64,000 nucleotides of DNA from Epibacterium ulvae (GCF_900102795.1 NZ_FMWG01000010.1:81781-145780), one strand, 5' to 3'; shown: positions 16,616 through 26,528, counted from the stretch's first letter. Made by a program: numbers and translations. Notes: generated by a model not told the origin, from the letters alone.

Positions 16616-19600
16616 TTGCGCTTTTCCAAACTTAAGCTGAACGGCTTCAAGAGTTTTGTGGACCCCACAGATCTTACTATTGCAGATGGTCTGACAGGTG
16701 TTGTTGGCCCCAATGGTTGTGGCAAATCCAATCTTTTGGAAGCATTGCGCTGGGTGATGGGCGAAACCCGCCCCAAGGCCATGCGCGGTGGCGGAATGGA
16801 AGATGTGATCTTTGCGGGGGCCAGTTCGCGGCCTGCGCGCAACTTTGCAGAAGTCTCTTTGACTATAGACAATCAGGATCGTCTGGCGCCAGCGGCGTTT
16901 AACGATCAGGATCAATTGGAAATCATTCGACGTATTACCCGTGATGTAGGTAGTGCGTTTAAGGCCAATGGCAAAGATACGCGCGCACGTGATGTGCAGA
17001 TGCTATTTGCGGATGCCTCTACGGGGGCGCATTCGCCGTCTTTGGTACGCCAGGGTCAGATTGCTGAGCTGATCAATGCAAAGCCCAAAGCACGTCGTCG
17101 CATTCTGGAAGAAGCCGCAGGTATTTCAGGTCTCTATCAGCGTCGTCACGAGGCCGAACTGAAGCTTAAGAACACCGAGCAAAACCTATTGCGTGTCGAT
17201 GACGTGATCGAGCAACTGGCAAGCCAGCTTTCACAATTGGGCCGTCAAGCCAAACAGGCGATGCGCTATCGTAGCATTGGTGAAAACCTCCGCATGGCGG
17301 AAGGCACGTTATTGTATCGTCGTTGGCTTGAGGCAGATCAGGCATGCGTCGCGGCACAAGCGGCGTTGACAACCCGGTCTACTCAGGCGGCTAAGGCTGA
17401 AGCTTTGGCACGATTAGCTGGTGAAAAGCGTGGTGAAGCAGAAAATGCATTGCCCCCCCTTCGGGAGGAAGAGGCGATTGCGGTTGCTGTGCTTCAACGC
17501 CTTTTTGCCCAGCGAGATACGTTAAGTGAGCAAGAAGCCCAAGCACGACAAACCATCGAGACGCTGAACAATCGCATTGGCCAACTGGGGCAGGATATTG
17601 ACCGCGAAGGCGGTCTGAGCCGCGATGCCGGTGAAACGATTGAACGTCTGCAGTGGGAAGCACGTGAGCTGGATAAGGCTCGTGATGGTCAGGATGACCG
17701 CTTGCAGGAAGCCGAAGAAACAGCAGAAGCTGCCACAGAGGTTCTGAAAGAGCGCGAAGACAATCTGGCACAGGTGACAGAAGATGTGGCGCGTCTTGCC
17801 GCGCGTCACCAATCTGCGCGGCGGCTTGTTGAAGATTGCCAGCGTGCTTTGACACGTGCGGCTGACGAAGGGGCAAGCGCGCGCGATGCGGCAGAAGCTG
17901 CGCGTGAGGCTTTGGAAAGTGCACAAGACCGTCTGGAACAAGCCGGTGAGGCCGAAGAACTGGCGCGCGACGCTGTGGAAGCTGCTGAAGAACAATTGAT
18001 GTCCTCCGAAGAAACGCGTGCGGGTTGTGAAACCCAAGAGGCAGATGCGCGCAAAGCACGCGGCGAGGCCGAAGGTGAACTTGGCGCGCTGCAGGCTGAA
18101 GTTACCGCTCTTGCTAAATTGGTGGAGCGCGACACGGTTGAAGGCGGTCAAATTATTGATGATCTGCAGGTGCAGTCAGGTTTTGAAAAGGCGCTAGGGG
18201 CAGCGGTGGCTGATGATTTGCGCGCGCCTTTGGCACAGGCCGACGGCCCAAGCGGTTGGTTGGATCTCCCCCAATACGATAATGCCCTGGCTTTGCCTGA
18301 AGGTGTTACGCCACTTGCAGCCTATGTGAAGGCTCCCGCGGCCTTGGCACGGCGTTTGTCGCAAATCGGGGTTGTGGATGCTGAGACAGCACAGGCGTTG
18401 CAGGTCGATCTGCTCCCGGGTCAGCGTCTTGTGACAGTGACTGGCGATCTTTGGCGTTGGGATGGGTTCCGGGCCTGGGCTGAGGATGCGCCAAGTGCTG
18501 CGGCGTTGCGGTTAGAACAAATGAACCGCCTTGCGCGTCTCAAACAGGACGCAGATGACTGTGCTACACGTACTGAAACTGTGCGACAAACCCACGAACA
18601 ACAGCTCAGTCAGCTAGAGACGGCAAAACAGGCCGAACAAGCAGCGCGTCAGGCGCGCCGGACAGCAGACCAACGTGTGGCAGAGGCGGCGCGCGCGTTA
18701 AGCCGTGCAGAAGCAGACCGCAATGTGGCGCAGGGCAAGGTGGAAACTTTGGGCGTTGCAGTTGCGCGTCATGAGAGTGACGCAGCTGAGGCCCAGTCAC
18801 GTTTGACCGAAGCGCAGGCGGGACAATCTCATCTTGGCGATCTGGATGCTGCACGCGCCACGGTTGAAGATATCAAGCACACCGTAGAAGCGGCGCGGAT
18901 CACGATGCTGACACATCGATCTACTCATGATGAGCTGCGCCGCCAAGGAGCGGCCCGTTTGCGTCGCGCACAAGAGGTGACAAAAGAACTGTCTGGGTGG
19001 AAGCATCGTCAGGAAACGGCCGCTAAACGCGTCTCAGAACTGATCGCACGGCGTGAAACCGCCGAAGATGAATTGGAAGCGGCAATGGCGTTGCCCGCAG
19101 AGATCGCAGAAACACGTGAAGAGCTGGCAGAAACGATCACCGGAGCCGAACTGCGTAAGTCATCTGCTACCGAAGCTGTGGTTGCGGCTGAAGCTGTGCT
19201 ACGTGATGCGGTTCAGGCAGAGCGCGACGCAGAACGCCTTGCATCTGACGCACGAGAGGAACGGGCGCGAACCGAGGCCTTGGCGGAAAGTGCAAAGGAA
19301 ACACTCAACGCAGCTGCGGCCCGTATTCTGGAAGAGCAGCAAGTCACCCCGGAGGTGTTGTTAGAACAGCTCGATATCGCTGTCGATGATATGGAGAGCG
19401 CAGAAGTTCTTGAAGAACAAGTGGCTGTGTTGAAACGACAACGCGATAATTTAGGCGCGGTAAATCTGCGTGCGGAAGAAGACGCGCGTGAGGTTCAGGA
19501 AGAGCATGACCAGCTAGTCTCTGAGAAAAGCGATCTTGAAGAAGCGATTAAAACCTTGCGCGGAGGAATTGCAGGGCTCAACAAAGAAGGGCGAGAACGG

Positions 19601-20071
19601 CTTTTGACGGCCTTTGAACAGGTAAACAGCAGTTTCTCAATGCTGTTTCAACACCTGTTTGGTGGTGGGGAAGCAAAGCTGATGATGGTTGAAAGTGACG
19701 ATCCTCTGGATGCAGGTCTGGAAATCATGTGTCAGCCGCCGGGCAAAAAACTATCAACGTTGTCGCTCTTGTCAGGGGGGGAGCAGACGTTGACAGCGCT
19801 TGCTTTGATCTTTGCTGTTTTCCTGTCAAATCCAGCGCCTATTTGTGTCTTGGACGAGGTCGACGCGCCGCTTGATGATGCCAATGTGACGCGGTTCTGC
19901 GATTTGCTGGATGAGATGACACGTCAGACAGACACCCGTTTTTTGATTATCACGCACCATGCAGTGACAATGTCGCGGATGGACCGTTTGTTTGGTGTCA
20001 CGATGCAGGAGAAAGGTGTCAGCCAACTGGTATCGGTCGACCTGAAGAAAGCAGAAACCATGGTGGCCTGA
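16616..20071 (+). CDS. smc: Chromosome segregation ATPase SMC
   Basis: 1151 residues, a normal length. Walker A is GPNGCGKSN (31-39); long coiled coils run from about 165 to 500 and from about 650 to 1000; the hinge lies at about 520-640; the ABC signature LSGGEQ is near 1053 and Walker B VLDEVDAP near 1077. SMC dimers organise and separate sister chromosomes with ScpA/ScpB, which are not in the window. The start is TTG: MRFSKLKLNGFKSFVD is the expected N-terminus and no ATG gives it. A promoter-like sequence lies 30-60 bp upstream. Confidence 0.97.
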   Translation: MRFSKLKLNGFKSFVDPTDLTIADGLTGVVGPNGCGKSNLLEALRWVMGETRPKAMRGGGMEDVIFAGASSRPARNFAEVSLTIDNQDRLAPAAFNDQDQLEIIRRITRDVGSAFKANGKDTRARDVQMLFADASTGAHSPSLVRQGQIAELINAKPKARRRILEEAAGISGLYQRRHEAELKLKNTEQNLLRVDDVIEQLASQLSQLGRQAKQAMRYRSIGENLRMAEGTLLYRRWLEADQACVAAQAALTTRSTQAAKAEALARLAGEKRGEAENALPPLREEEAIAVAVLQRLFAQRDTLSEQEAQARQTIETLNNRIGQLGQDIDREGGLSRDAGETIERLQWEARELDKARDGQDDRLQEAEETAEAATEVLKEREDNLAQVTEDVARLAARHQSARRLVEDCQRALTRAADEGASARDAAEAAREALESAQDRLEQAGEAEELARDAVEAAEEQLMSSEETRAGCETQEADARKARGEAEGELGALQAEVTALAKLVERDTVEGGQIIDDLQVQSGFEKALGAAVADDLRAPLAQADGPSGWLDLPQYDNALALPEGVTPLAAYVKAPAALARRLSQIGVVDAETAQALQVDLLPGQRLVTVTGDLWRWDGFRAWAEDAPSAAALRLEQMNRLARLKQDADDCATRTETVRQTHEQQLSQLETAKQAEQAARQARRTADQRVAEAARALSRAEADRNVAQGKVETLGVAVARHESDAAEAQSRLTEAQAGQSHLGDLDAARATVEDIKHTVEAARITMLTHRSTHDELRRQGAARLRRAQEVTKELSGWKHRQETAAKRVSELIARRETAEDELEAAMALPAEIAETREELAETITGAELRKSSATEAVVAAEAVLRDAVQAERDAERLASDAREERARTEALAESAKETLNAAAARILEEQQVTPEVLLEQLDIAVDDMESAEVLEEQVAVLKRQRDNLGAVNLRAEEDAREVQEEHDQLVSEKSDLEEAIKTLRGGIAGLNKEGRERLLTAFEQVNSSFSMLFQHLFGGGEAKLMMVESDDPLDAGLEIMCQPPGKKLSTLSLLSGGEQTLTALALIFAVFLSNPAPICVLDEVDAPLDDANVTRFCDLLDEMTRQTDTRFLIITHHAVTMSRMDRLFGVTMQEKGVSQLVSVDLKKAETMVA

Positions 20072-20126
20072 CGTGGTCACGGCAACGTGAAAGCCGTATC
20101 ACCCCGTATTCAGTTATGATGGGAGC

Positions 20127-20483
20127 ATGAGACTAGTCATGCTCCTTTTTTTCTATCTTTCTGCGGGCTTGCTTCATGCCGCAGATTGGCAATTGCGCCC
20201 AGGTGATCAGCCTTTCTCTCATGATGAGCTGCAAGCTCTCCCGGGTCAGTCTCTTTTGTTCTTTGATGACGGAGAATCATTTTACGGAGCAGGCGGCGCT
20301 TATGCCTACACCTATGGTGTTGAAAATGGGTCCGGCACCGCTTGGGGCACTTACCATATCGCGCAAGATGGCAGCATTTGCGTCGACTTTATCAACGGAA
20401 CCATGCGATGTGATCTCTTGGTGCGATCTGCGGGGCGTGTCGTTGTGATTACGGAAACCGGGGACCGGTTTCCGGTGCGCTAA
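20127..20483 (+). CDS. Small exported protein of unknown function
   Basis: 118 residues. A signal peptide covers residues 1-18, with a likely cut after LLHA. The mature part is about 100 residues, rich in aromatics and Gly (YGAGGAYAYTYG, GTAWGTYHI), with two Cys flanking INGTMR that could form a disulfide. I do not recognise a family. The GGGAG before the ATG is too close to be ideal; a second in-frame ATG at 20139 would still give a signal peptide. It sits between smc and a convergent lytic transglycosylase gene. Confidence 0.6.
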   Translation: MRLVMLLFFYLSAGLLHAADWQLRPGDQPFSHDELQALPGQSLLFFDDGESFYGAGGAYAYTYGVENGSGTAWGTYHIAQDGSICVDFINGTMRCDLLVRSAGRVVVITETGDRFPVR

Positions 20484-20490
20484 GCCCGTT

Positions 20491-21660
20491 TTATAATTTC
20501 TGCAACAAAGCAGGCGTTGGCCATGCATCCGCAGGCAGACCAAGACGTTTTTGTTCTTTTTGAACGGCGATGCGGGTCTTTGCACCTAAGATGCCATCGA
20601 CTTTACCGACGTCATGTCCTTTTGATTGCAATGCCTTCTGCAATTGCTTCATCTGTGCCCCGCTAAGTCCCTGTTCAGGGTTGCCAGCCTGATAAACGGG
20701 ATCACCCTCCAACCGATTGGCGAAATATGCAGCGGTCAAAACATAAGTGAAGCTTTGGTTCCATTCAAAGTAAACGTCAAAATTTGGATAAGCGATAAAG
20801 GCTGGGCCTTTATGTCCCTGCGGCAGGATCAGTGAGGCCTCGGTGTCGCGTGCCTCCCATGTGCCTGAGCGAGGCACAACACCCATGGCCTGCCAGTCAT
20901 TTATCGATAATTTTTGGTTGGACCCCGTTTTTGAAAGATCCATGTTGGCGGGTACTGTGACCTCTTGCAGCCATGGTTCGCTGGCTTTCCATCCAAAACT
21001 CGAAAGCATCTTGGCGCCAGACATCAGCGCATCAGGGGCCGAGGTTTTCAAACGGACATGCCCGTCACCATCTGCATCGACACCGTTTTCCAGAATGTCG
21101 CCGGGCAGCATTTGCACCATGCCAATTTCACCGGCCCAGGCGCCAGTGGTCGTATTGGGATCAAAGTCACCATTCTTGTACAATTCTAGGGCCGCAAAAA
21201 CCTGTGGGCGAAAAAGATCAGGGCGGCGGCAATCATGTGCGAGTGTGACCAGCGCATTCAGGGTGTTAAAATCGCCTTGGAAGCTGCCATAGTCTGTTTC
21301 AAAGGCCCAGAACGCAAGCAAAACGCCACGGTCAATACCGTATGTGCTTTCAATCCGGCGAAAGATTGCATCGTATTTTTGCGACATGGTCTGGCCGCGA
21401 TTGATACGATTTTGCGAAATCAGATGGCGCGTGAAATCGATAAAGGGTTTTTGAAACACGCCCTGCGCGCGATCCGCTTTCAGAACCTTTGGGTCTTGGC
21501 GCACGTTTGCAAAGAAACGGCGGACCAGCGCGGGTTCATACCCTGCATTGACCGCTTCGTTTTTCATGGATTCGGTAAAACTGGAAAAATTTCCGCCACA
21601 TTGCGCAAAAGCGGTGAGCGGTGCCAATGTCGTGGCAAATACAAGGGAAAGAAAACGCAT
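20491..21660 (-). CDS. Lytic murein transglycosylase (MltB-like, SLT_2) with peptidoglycan-binding domain
   Basis: 389 residues. Signal peptide 1-19 (cut AFA/QC). The MltB-type catalytic domain covers about 25-310, with the catalytic Glu121 in AFWAFETDYGS and the GEIGMVQMLP block. Residues about 330-389 form a PG_binding_1 domain (VDGILGAKTRIAVQ). The enzyme cleaves peptidoglycan glycan strands to 1,6-anhydro ends in the periplasm. The mature N-terminus starts with Gln-Cys, not a clear lipobox, so it is probably soluble. Confidence 0.9.
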   Translation of the reverse strand: MRFLSLVFATTLAPLTAFAQCGGNFSSFTESMKNEAVNAGYEPALVRRFFANVRQDPKVLKADRAQGVFQKPFIDFTRHLISQNRINRGQTMSQKYDAIFRRIESTYGIDRGVLLAFWAFETDYGSFQGDFNTLNALVTLAHDCRRPDLFRPQVFAALELYKNGDFDPNTTTGAWAGEIGMVQMLPGDILENGVDADGDGHVRLKTSAPDALMSGAKMLSSFGWKASEPWLQEVTVPANMDLSKTGSNQKLSINDWQAMGVVPRSGTWEARDTEASLILPQGHKGPAFIAYPNFDVYFEWNQSFTYVLTAAYFANRLEGDPVYQAGNPEQGLSGAQMKQLQKALQSKGHDVGKVDGILGAKTRIAVQKEQKRLGLPADAWPTPALLQKL

Positions 21661-21700
21661 AGATCCGATCCAAATCGAAATGAAGTCTGGTCCTTGTTAT

Positions 21701-22612
21701 CTAGAACAGGAGGGCAAGCGCAACAGTTAGCACCAGAAAGCACCCCCATATCTTCCAAAGTGCCATCACACAGTGGTGAATGTCCTGTGCTGTTAAATCT
21801 TTGCGTCCGGCCTCATAGACCCAAGGGAAAGACCGCATCTCTCCGTCATAAGAACGAGGACCGGCCAGTGAAACGCTCAGAAGACGTGCCATTGCAGCTT
21901 CGGGCCAGCCAGCATTGGGCGAGCGGTGCTTGCGCGCGTCGCGGCAGATATTGCTCCATTCTTTTGGCTGAAGGGAGACAAGCGTGATACATGCGGATGT
22001 AAGGCGGGCAGGCACCCAATTGAGTACATCATCAAGACGTGCGGCAGCCCATCCAAACGCCTCATGTCGAGGAGTTCGGTAGCCGATCATACTGTCGGCT
22101 GTATTGATTATTTTGTAAGTGATTAGTCCCGGAAGGCCTGCAACCAGAAACCAAAATGCAGGCGCGATCACCCCGTCTGACAAGTTTTCGGCACCGCTTT
22201 CAATGGCAGAACGTGCAACTTGTGCCGTGGTCATATCTGCTGTGTCACGGCTCACGATCATGGACACGGCGTAGCGCCCACTTGCGAGGTCCTTTTGCAA
22301 TCCCTCAGCGACAGCGTGAACATGATCACAAAGCGACCGTTGCGCCAAAAGTATTGCTGCGGTCAAAACAGTTACAACTGCACCCAAGGTTTGTAAGGCA
22401 AAGCCAATGAAAAGCCCTATGAAGAGTAGGGCGACAACGGTCGCTACCCCTTTGAGCCGTTGATGAGGGCCTTGATTTAAACGTGTGTCTAAGGCGTCGA
22501 TCAGCCGCCCCATCAGTACAGCTGGGTGTGGTATGTGCGACCAAAGCCATTTCGGTTCACCTAATACCGCATCTAGGATCAAGGCAGGCACGAGGAGAAT
22601 TGCGGTGATCAC
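21701..22612 (-). CDS. cobD: Adenosylcobinamide-phosphate synthase (CobD/CbiB)
   Basis: 303 residues, membrane protein. N-terminal [25 protein letters not shown] is the family hallmark, seen here in the first 40 residues, and [17 protein letters not shown] and NTADSMIGY are further conserved blocks. It joins the aminopropanol phosphate arm to adenosylcobyric acid in late B12 synthesis. It overlaps cobC by ATGA (22609-22612), so the pair is translationally coupled. Named as in Pseudomonas denitrificans; the Salmonella name is CbiB. Confidence 0.93.
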   Translation of the reverse strand: MITAILLVPALILDAVLGEPKWLWSHIPHPAVLMGRLIDALDTRLNQGPHQRLKGVATVVALLFIGLFIGFALQTLGAVVTVLTAAILLAQRSLCDHVHAVAEGLQKDLASGRYAVSMIVSRDTADMTTAQVARSAIESGAENLSDGVIAPAFWFLVAGLPGLITYKIINTADSMIGYRTPRHEAFGWAAARLDDVLNWVPARLTSACITLVSLQPKEWSNICRDARKHRSPNAGWPEAAMARLLSVSLAGPRSYDGEMRSFPWVYEAGRKDLTAQDIHHCVMALWKIWGCFLVLTVALALLF

Positions 22613-23571
22613 AGGGCAGCCTCTAGGCGGGACCAGTCATTTTGTGCAGGCAGGCCGAGACGCAGATACGTCTTGGAATAGGGGAAAACGCGGCTCCAGA
22701 TATGTGCCTGTGCCAGACGATCTTGCCAGGACGTACTATCATCAACTTCATATAGCCGGAACAGATCGGTGCCGCCCACAAGAGCACCACCTTTTGAACA
22801 AATAAGTTGATCAAGCCGTTGCGCATCTTGCGCCAAACGGACACGCGTTGTTTCTGCCCATGCGAGATCCCTTAACGCGCGTTCTCCGATCCGAAGGGCT
22901 GGGCCTGAAACAGCCCACGGTCCCTGCCATTCCGCGAGGCGCATAATGAGGTCAGAGTCCCCAATTGCAAAGCCAAGACGAAGGCCGGCTAGCCCCCAGA
23001 ACTTGCCAAAGCTTTTGAGTATGACCCGGCCTTTGATCGCGCTTTGTGCAATCAGGCTGTGTTCTGGGCAAACGTCGCAAAAGCTCTCGTCAATCACTGT
23101 GAGCGGCGCGGATGCATCTTGCGGTGCCCAAAGTCGCCCGTCGGGATTGTTTGGATGTACCAAAACACGCGCGGGACAGAGGCCTGTCTCTTTGACGTGC
23201 CAGCCGCGTGCCCGAAAGGCTGCAGCATGTTCGTTGTAGGTCGGTGGTGTGATCTCGACTTGCGCCGGTTCAGCAAGCGCCGGGATCGCGGCAATCAAAG
23301 CGGAAGCACCGGGGGCGGCTAAAATAGCAGCCTCATCTGGGACATTCCAAAATATACGGGCCGCTTGCAGCAGAGCTTCTTGTTCGGTGCGATCCGGCAG
23401 AGCGCTCCAATCTGAATGAGATATGCCCTGCACCGGGTAGGGCACTGGATTGATGCCAGTGGACAGATCAATCCATGTGTCTCGTTGACCGCCATAAGTT
23501 TTCATGGCGGCAGACAGATTGCCACCGTGATCCCGTTTGGCGCTTGGGTTAGGGGCAGTCTCGATGCTCAT
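22609..23571 (-). CDS. cobC: Threonine-phosphate decarboxylase-like enzyme CobC
   Basis: 320 residues, PLP enzyme. N-terminal HGGNLSAAM and [12 protein letters not shown] are typical of CobC/CobD (Salmonella) decarboxylases, [10 protein letters not shown] is the substrate-side block, and the PLP lysine is in [17 protein letters not shown]. It supplies (R)-1-amino-2-propanol phosphate for the corrin side chain joined by the next gene. No cobalamin riboswitch is visible upstream. An 8-bp inverted repeat (23600-23631) precedes it. Confidence 0.9.
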   Translation of the reverse strand: MSIETAPNPSAKRDHGGNLSAAMKTYGGQRDTWIDLSTGINPVPYPVQGISHSDWSALPDRTEQEALLQAARIFWNVPDEAAILAAPGASALIAAIPALAEPAQVEITPPTYNEHAAAFRARGWHVKETGLCPARVLVHPNNPDGRLWAPQDASAPLTVIDESFCDVCPEHSLIAQSAIKGRVILKSFGKFWGLAGLRLGFAIGDSDLIMRLAEWQGPWAVSGPALRIGERALRDLAWAETTRVRLAQDAQRLDQLICSKGGALVGGTDLFRLYEVDDSTSWQDRLAQAHIWSRVFPYSKTYLRLGLPAQNDWSRLEAAL

Positions 23572-23599
23572 CTGGGGCTTTGCTATCTCTTGCTACGCC

Positions 23600-23631
23600 G
23601 CTTCATACGGCGATCCTATGCCATATGAAGC
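23600..23631. repeat. Inverted repeat between cobC and the GST gene
   Basis: GCTTCATA (23600-23607) and TATGAAGC (23624-23631) match perfectly around 16 bp. It lies downstream of the GST gene and upstream of cobC on the same strand, so it may end one transcript or control the next. Confidence 0.4.
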
Positions 23632-23670
23632 AGCAACAGCTATAAATCAAGCAATGCCGCAAAGAACGGA

Positions 23671-24645
23671 TCAGCCGCGCAGGTGAGGGGCCTGCCAGTC
23701 AATATTGGGATTGATTGGAAGGATGCGGTGCGGATTGATGGTTTCGTGGCTATAGTGATAATGCCGCTCGATATGGGCAAAATTCACGGTCTCTTTGATG
23801 CCGGGCAGTTGATAAAGCTCTCGTGTATAAGCCCAGAGATGCGGAAAGTCGACCAGCCGGTTGCGGTTGCATTTGAAATGTAGATGATACACTGGATCAA
23901 AGCGGACAAGAGTCGTGAAAAGGCGCCAATCTGCCTCGGTGATGCGCGTGCCTAGCAAGTATCGGTGCTGTGATAGTAGATCTTCAAGCCAGTCCAGCGT
24001 TTCAAACAGCGGTTTGACAGCTGCATCATAGGCCTGTTGTGTGGTGGCAAAGCCCGATTTGTAAACGCCGTTGTTCACCGTATGGTAGATGCGGTCATTG
24101 ATTGCTTCAATCGGCTCGCGCAAGCTTTCAGGCCAATAGTCTGTCGAATTGCCTGTTACGTCATTAAAGGCCGAATTGAACATGCGGATGATTTCAGAGC
24201 TTTCGTTGGAAACGATCGTGTTCTGCTCTTTGTCCCATAAAATAGGAACAGTGACCCGTCCGCTGTAGTTTGGGTCAGCACGCGTGTAGATCTGATGTAC
24301 ACGGCTGAAGCCAAACAGGTTGTCGCCCGTTGCGCCGTTCTCATCGGTGTCAAAGGTCCACCCTTCGGTCAGCATGTCAGGATGTACAACAGAGACAGTA
24401 ATATGGGCTTGCAGTGCTTTCAGTTCACGAAAGATCAGAGTGCGGTGTGCCCAGGGGCACGCATGTGAGACATAAAGATGATAGCGTCCACTTTCGGCCT
24501 TAAAACCGCTTTTGCCGGAGGGTCCTAGGCTTCCGTCTGGAGTGATCCAGTTGCGGAATTGCGCCTCAGATCGTTTGAATGCACCACCTTGGGATTTCGT
24601 ATCGTACCATTTGTCGTGCCATTGGCCGTCAATCAACAGTCCCAT
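23671..24645 (-). CDS. Glutathionyl-hydroquinone reductase-like glutathione transferase (Xi class)
   Basis: 324 residues. The N-terminal thioredoxin-like domain holds the Xi-class active site HACPWAHRT with the catalytic Cys63. The longer length and blocks such as DGSLG and NNGVYKSGFATTQ fit YqjG/EcM4 proteins, which reduce glutathionyl-hydroquinones. AGGAG lies 8 nt before the ATG at 24645, so this start is preferred to a GTG three codons upstream. It faces away from the small gene at 24849. Confidence 0.88.
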   Translation of the reverse strand: MGLLIDGQWHDKWYDTKSQGGAFKRSEAQFRNWITPDGSLGPSGKSGFKAESGRYHLYVSHACPWAHRTLIFRELKALQAHITVSVVHPDMLTEGWTFDTDENGATGDNLFGFSRVHQIYTRADPNYSGRVTVPILWDKEQNTIVSNESSEIIRMFNSAFNDVTGNSTDYWPESLREPIEAINDRIYHTVNNGVYKSGFATTQQAYDAAVKPLFETLDWLEDLLSQHRYLLGTRITEADWRLFTTLVRFDPVYHLHFKCNRNRLVDFPHLWAYTRELYQLPGIKETVNFAHIERHYHYSHETINPHRILPINPNIDWQAPHLRG

Positions 24646-24764
24646 AAATTGCACTCCTATGTTGTTTAAGATACAATAGGGCTTGAATGTACCTGCGAAA
24701 ACGGCGTCTTGCGCGCATCGTATCTGCAGCTATGCACAAGCGATTTTACAGGCGCTTTGGGATC

Positions 24765-24800
24765 AACCACATAAAATCTTCACTTGATTTTAAGGTGGTT
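24765..24800. repeat. Interrupted 13-bp inverted repeat (hairpin) upstream of the 24849 gene
   Basis: AACCAC (24765-24770) pairs with GTGGTT (24795-24800), and TAAAATC (24772-24778) with GATTTTA (24786-24792), around a 7-nt loop. It ends 48 bp before the ATG and could act as a leader structure or as a terminator of an unseen transcript. Confidence 0.5.
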
Positions 24801-24848
24801 TGGCCAAGAGTCAGATGTAGGAAGATGCTGACCAGAAAGGTCCAAATC

Positions 24849-25202
24849 ATGACAACCTATATTCCCCAAGCTGTGCAGGATGCGCTTGATGAGGCCCGCA
24901 TGAAACATATGCGTAAATCAAGCCGTATGCGTATCTATACAGACGGGGAGAGCTTTGCGGTCCTGCGCCTCTGGGAGACTGGGTTTTCAGTCGAAGCCGC
25001 GAACACACCTCAGCTGCGTGGGTTGGTCGACCTCTTTGATGGTGCGCGTTACGTATCGCAATGCCTGATCGTAGCCTCCGAAGAAGAGGCAGGTGAAATG
25101 CGCTATGAATTCAAACGGGCAACCCCAGCGACAGATGCTGCCCCCTTGGATTTTTATCGCGCGCCTGACGCCCCTGTTGGATTTATTGAAGGTCCAAGCT
25201 GA
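24849..25202 (+). CDS. Conserved hypothetical protein
   Basis: 117 residues, soluble, no signal peptide. A mixed charged N-terminal helix (ALDEARMKHMRKSSRMR) is followed by an alpha/beta segment with YTDGESFAVLRLWETGF and YVSQCLIVASEEEAGEMRYEFKR. I know no function for it. AGAAAGG lies 8 nt before the ATG at 24849; the frame extends further upstream to 24687, but that part runs through the hairpin and is less likely to be coding. A strong hairpin follows the stop. Confidence 0.7.
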   Translation: MTTYIPQAVQDALDEARMKHMRKSSRMRIYTDGESFAVLRLWETGFSVEAANTPQLRGLVDLFDGARYVSQCLIVASEEEAGEMRYEFKRATPATDAAPLDFYRAPDAPVGFIEGPS

Positions 25203-25234
25203 TAGGTGGACGTCCGCCATCCGCGTGTAGTAGT

Positions 25235-25255
25235 GAACCGGGCGTTGCCCGGTTC
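25235..25255. terminator. Terminator between convergent genes
   Basis: GAACCGGGC (25235-25243) and GCCCGGTTC (25247-25255) form a perfect 9-bp stem with a 3-nt loop, followed by TGTTG. It lies between the hypothetical gene and the convergent patB-like gene. Confidence 0.65.
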
Positions 25256-25277
25256 TGTTGATTGAGCGAAGCGAGGC

Positions 25278-26450
25278 TTATTGCAAATCTGAGAAGGCTG
25301 TCTTCAGGCGTGTGCCAGCGTCTTCGACACGTGTGCGTTGCGTGGCCAGGTTAAAACGCAGAAAGCTCTCGCCGCCGGTGCCAAAGGTCGTGCCATGATT
25401 GGCCGCAATTTTTGCACCCTGTTCCACGCGTTGGATGAACTCTTCATGCGCCATACCGGTGCCGGAAAAATCAATCCAGGACAGGTAGGTCGACTGCAGT
25501 CGCATTGGGGTCAGCCCGGGAATCTCGCTGATGGCTTGTTCGAAAATCTTTGTGTTTTCTTCGATATAGGCAATTTGCGCATCAGCCCAGGCGGCACCTT
25601 CGGGAGAATAGGCGGCGGTGGTTGCAAATTGACCGATTGAACTCACCTCAATGGAAAGGGCAGACATTTTTGCGGCAAAGCGCGCACGTAACGCTGGATC
25701 TGGGATGATCACCTGGCCTGTATGGAGCCCAGCGATGTTGAATGTTTTTGATGGGGCTGTCAGCATCAACAAACGATCTGTGATGTCTGGAGCCGCGTTT
25801 TGCATTGCGATGTGGCGATGTCCTTTGAAGACCAGATCCTGATGGATTTCATCTGAAACCAGAAGCAGATTGTGGCGCTTTGCAAAATCGGCGACCCCAC
25901 GCAGTTCATCTTGGGTCCAGACACGACCGCCTGGATTATGAGGAGAACAGAGAATGACCATCGTTTCTTTCCCGGTCATTTGCGCGTCATAGGCGTCAAA
26001 GTCCATTTCATACTGGCCTGATGTGTTCACCAGCGGGCATTCAACGACATCTCGCCCGGCTGCACGTACAACACGGGCAAAGGCGTGATAGACGGGCGTA
26101 AATAGGACGATGCCATCTCCAGGCTGGGTGTAGGTGTCAAGGCAAAGACCGATCGCGTTACACAATCCCGTGGTGCTAAAGATCGAATCTGTATCGATTG
26201 TCCAGTTGTGTCGGCTCTGCATCCACCATTGAACGGCCTCGCGATAAGGTCCTTCTGCGTCAGCATAGCCAAAGACTGCTTGATCTACGAGTTGTTGCAG
26301 CTTGTCACGGATCGGGCCTGCGACCTGAAAATCACTGTCTGCCACCCACATGGACAGCCCTTCATCGGGTGATACGCCATAAAGGCGTTCCATCTTGTCC
26401 CACTTGGTTGAATGGGTGTTGCGGCGGTCAATCAGCGTATCAAAATCCAA
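25278..26450 (-). CDS. MalY/PatB-family PLP-dependent C-S lyase
   Basis: 390 residues. MalY/PatB members are cystathionine beta-lyase-like enzymes that cut C-S bonds in cystathionine or related thioethers. The family opening FDTLIDRRNTHSTKWD, HNPGGRVW (171-178), SDEIHQDL (199-206) and the PLP lysine Lys235 in APSKTFNIAGL are all present. The start is TTG at 26450 with AAGGAG about 7 nt upstream. It is divergent from def with a gap of about 80 bp. Confidence 0.88.
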   Translation of the reverse strand: MDFDTLIDRRNTHSTKWDKMERLYGVSPDEGLSMWVADSDFQVAGPIRDKLQQLVDQAVFGYADAEGPYREAVQWWMQSRHNWTIDTDSIFSTTGLCNAIGLCLDTYTQPGDGIVLFTPVYHAFARVVRAAGRDVVECPLVNTSGQYEMDFDAYDAQMTGKETMVILCSPHNPGGRVWTQDELRGVADFAKRHNLLLVSDEIHQDLVFKGHRHIAMQNAAPDITDRLLMLTAPSKTFNIAGLHTGQVIIPDPALRARFAAKMSALSIEVSSIGQFATTAAYSPEGAAWADAQIAYIEENTKIFEQAISEIPGLTPMRLQSTYLSWIDFSGTGMAHEEFIQRVEQGAKIAANHGTTFGTGGESFLRFNLATQRTRVEDAGTRLKTAFSDLQ

Positions 26451-26528
26451 AGGGATGCTCCTTTTATCATTAGGGCGAAGCTATCGGCTTTGATCAGATC
26501 TGCAAGAGGCGTTGCGAGCAGGGGTACA

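Noticed and set aside
17391..18151. Long open frames on the minus strand inside smc (up to 222 codons)
   Set aside because: They are shadows of the SMC coiled-coil coding sequence; no ribosome binding site and no family match.
22613..23670. Cobalamin riboswitch near cobC/cobD
   Set aside because: No B12-box or long structured leader is visible; only a small 8-bp inverted repeat was found.
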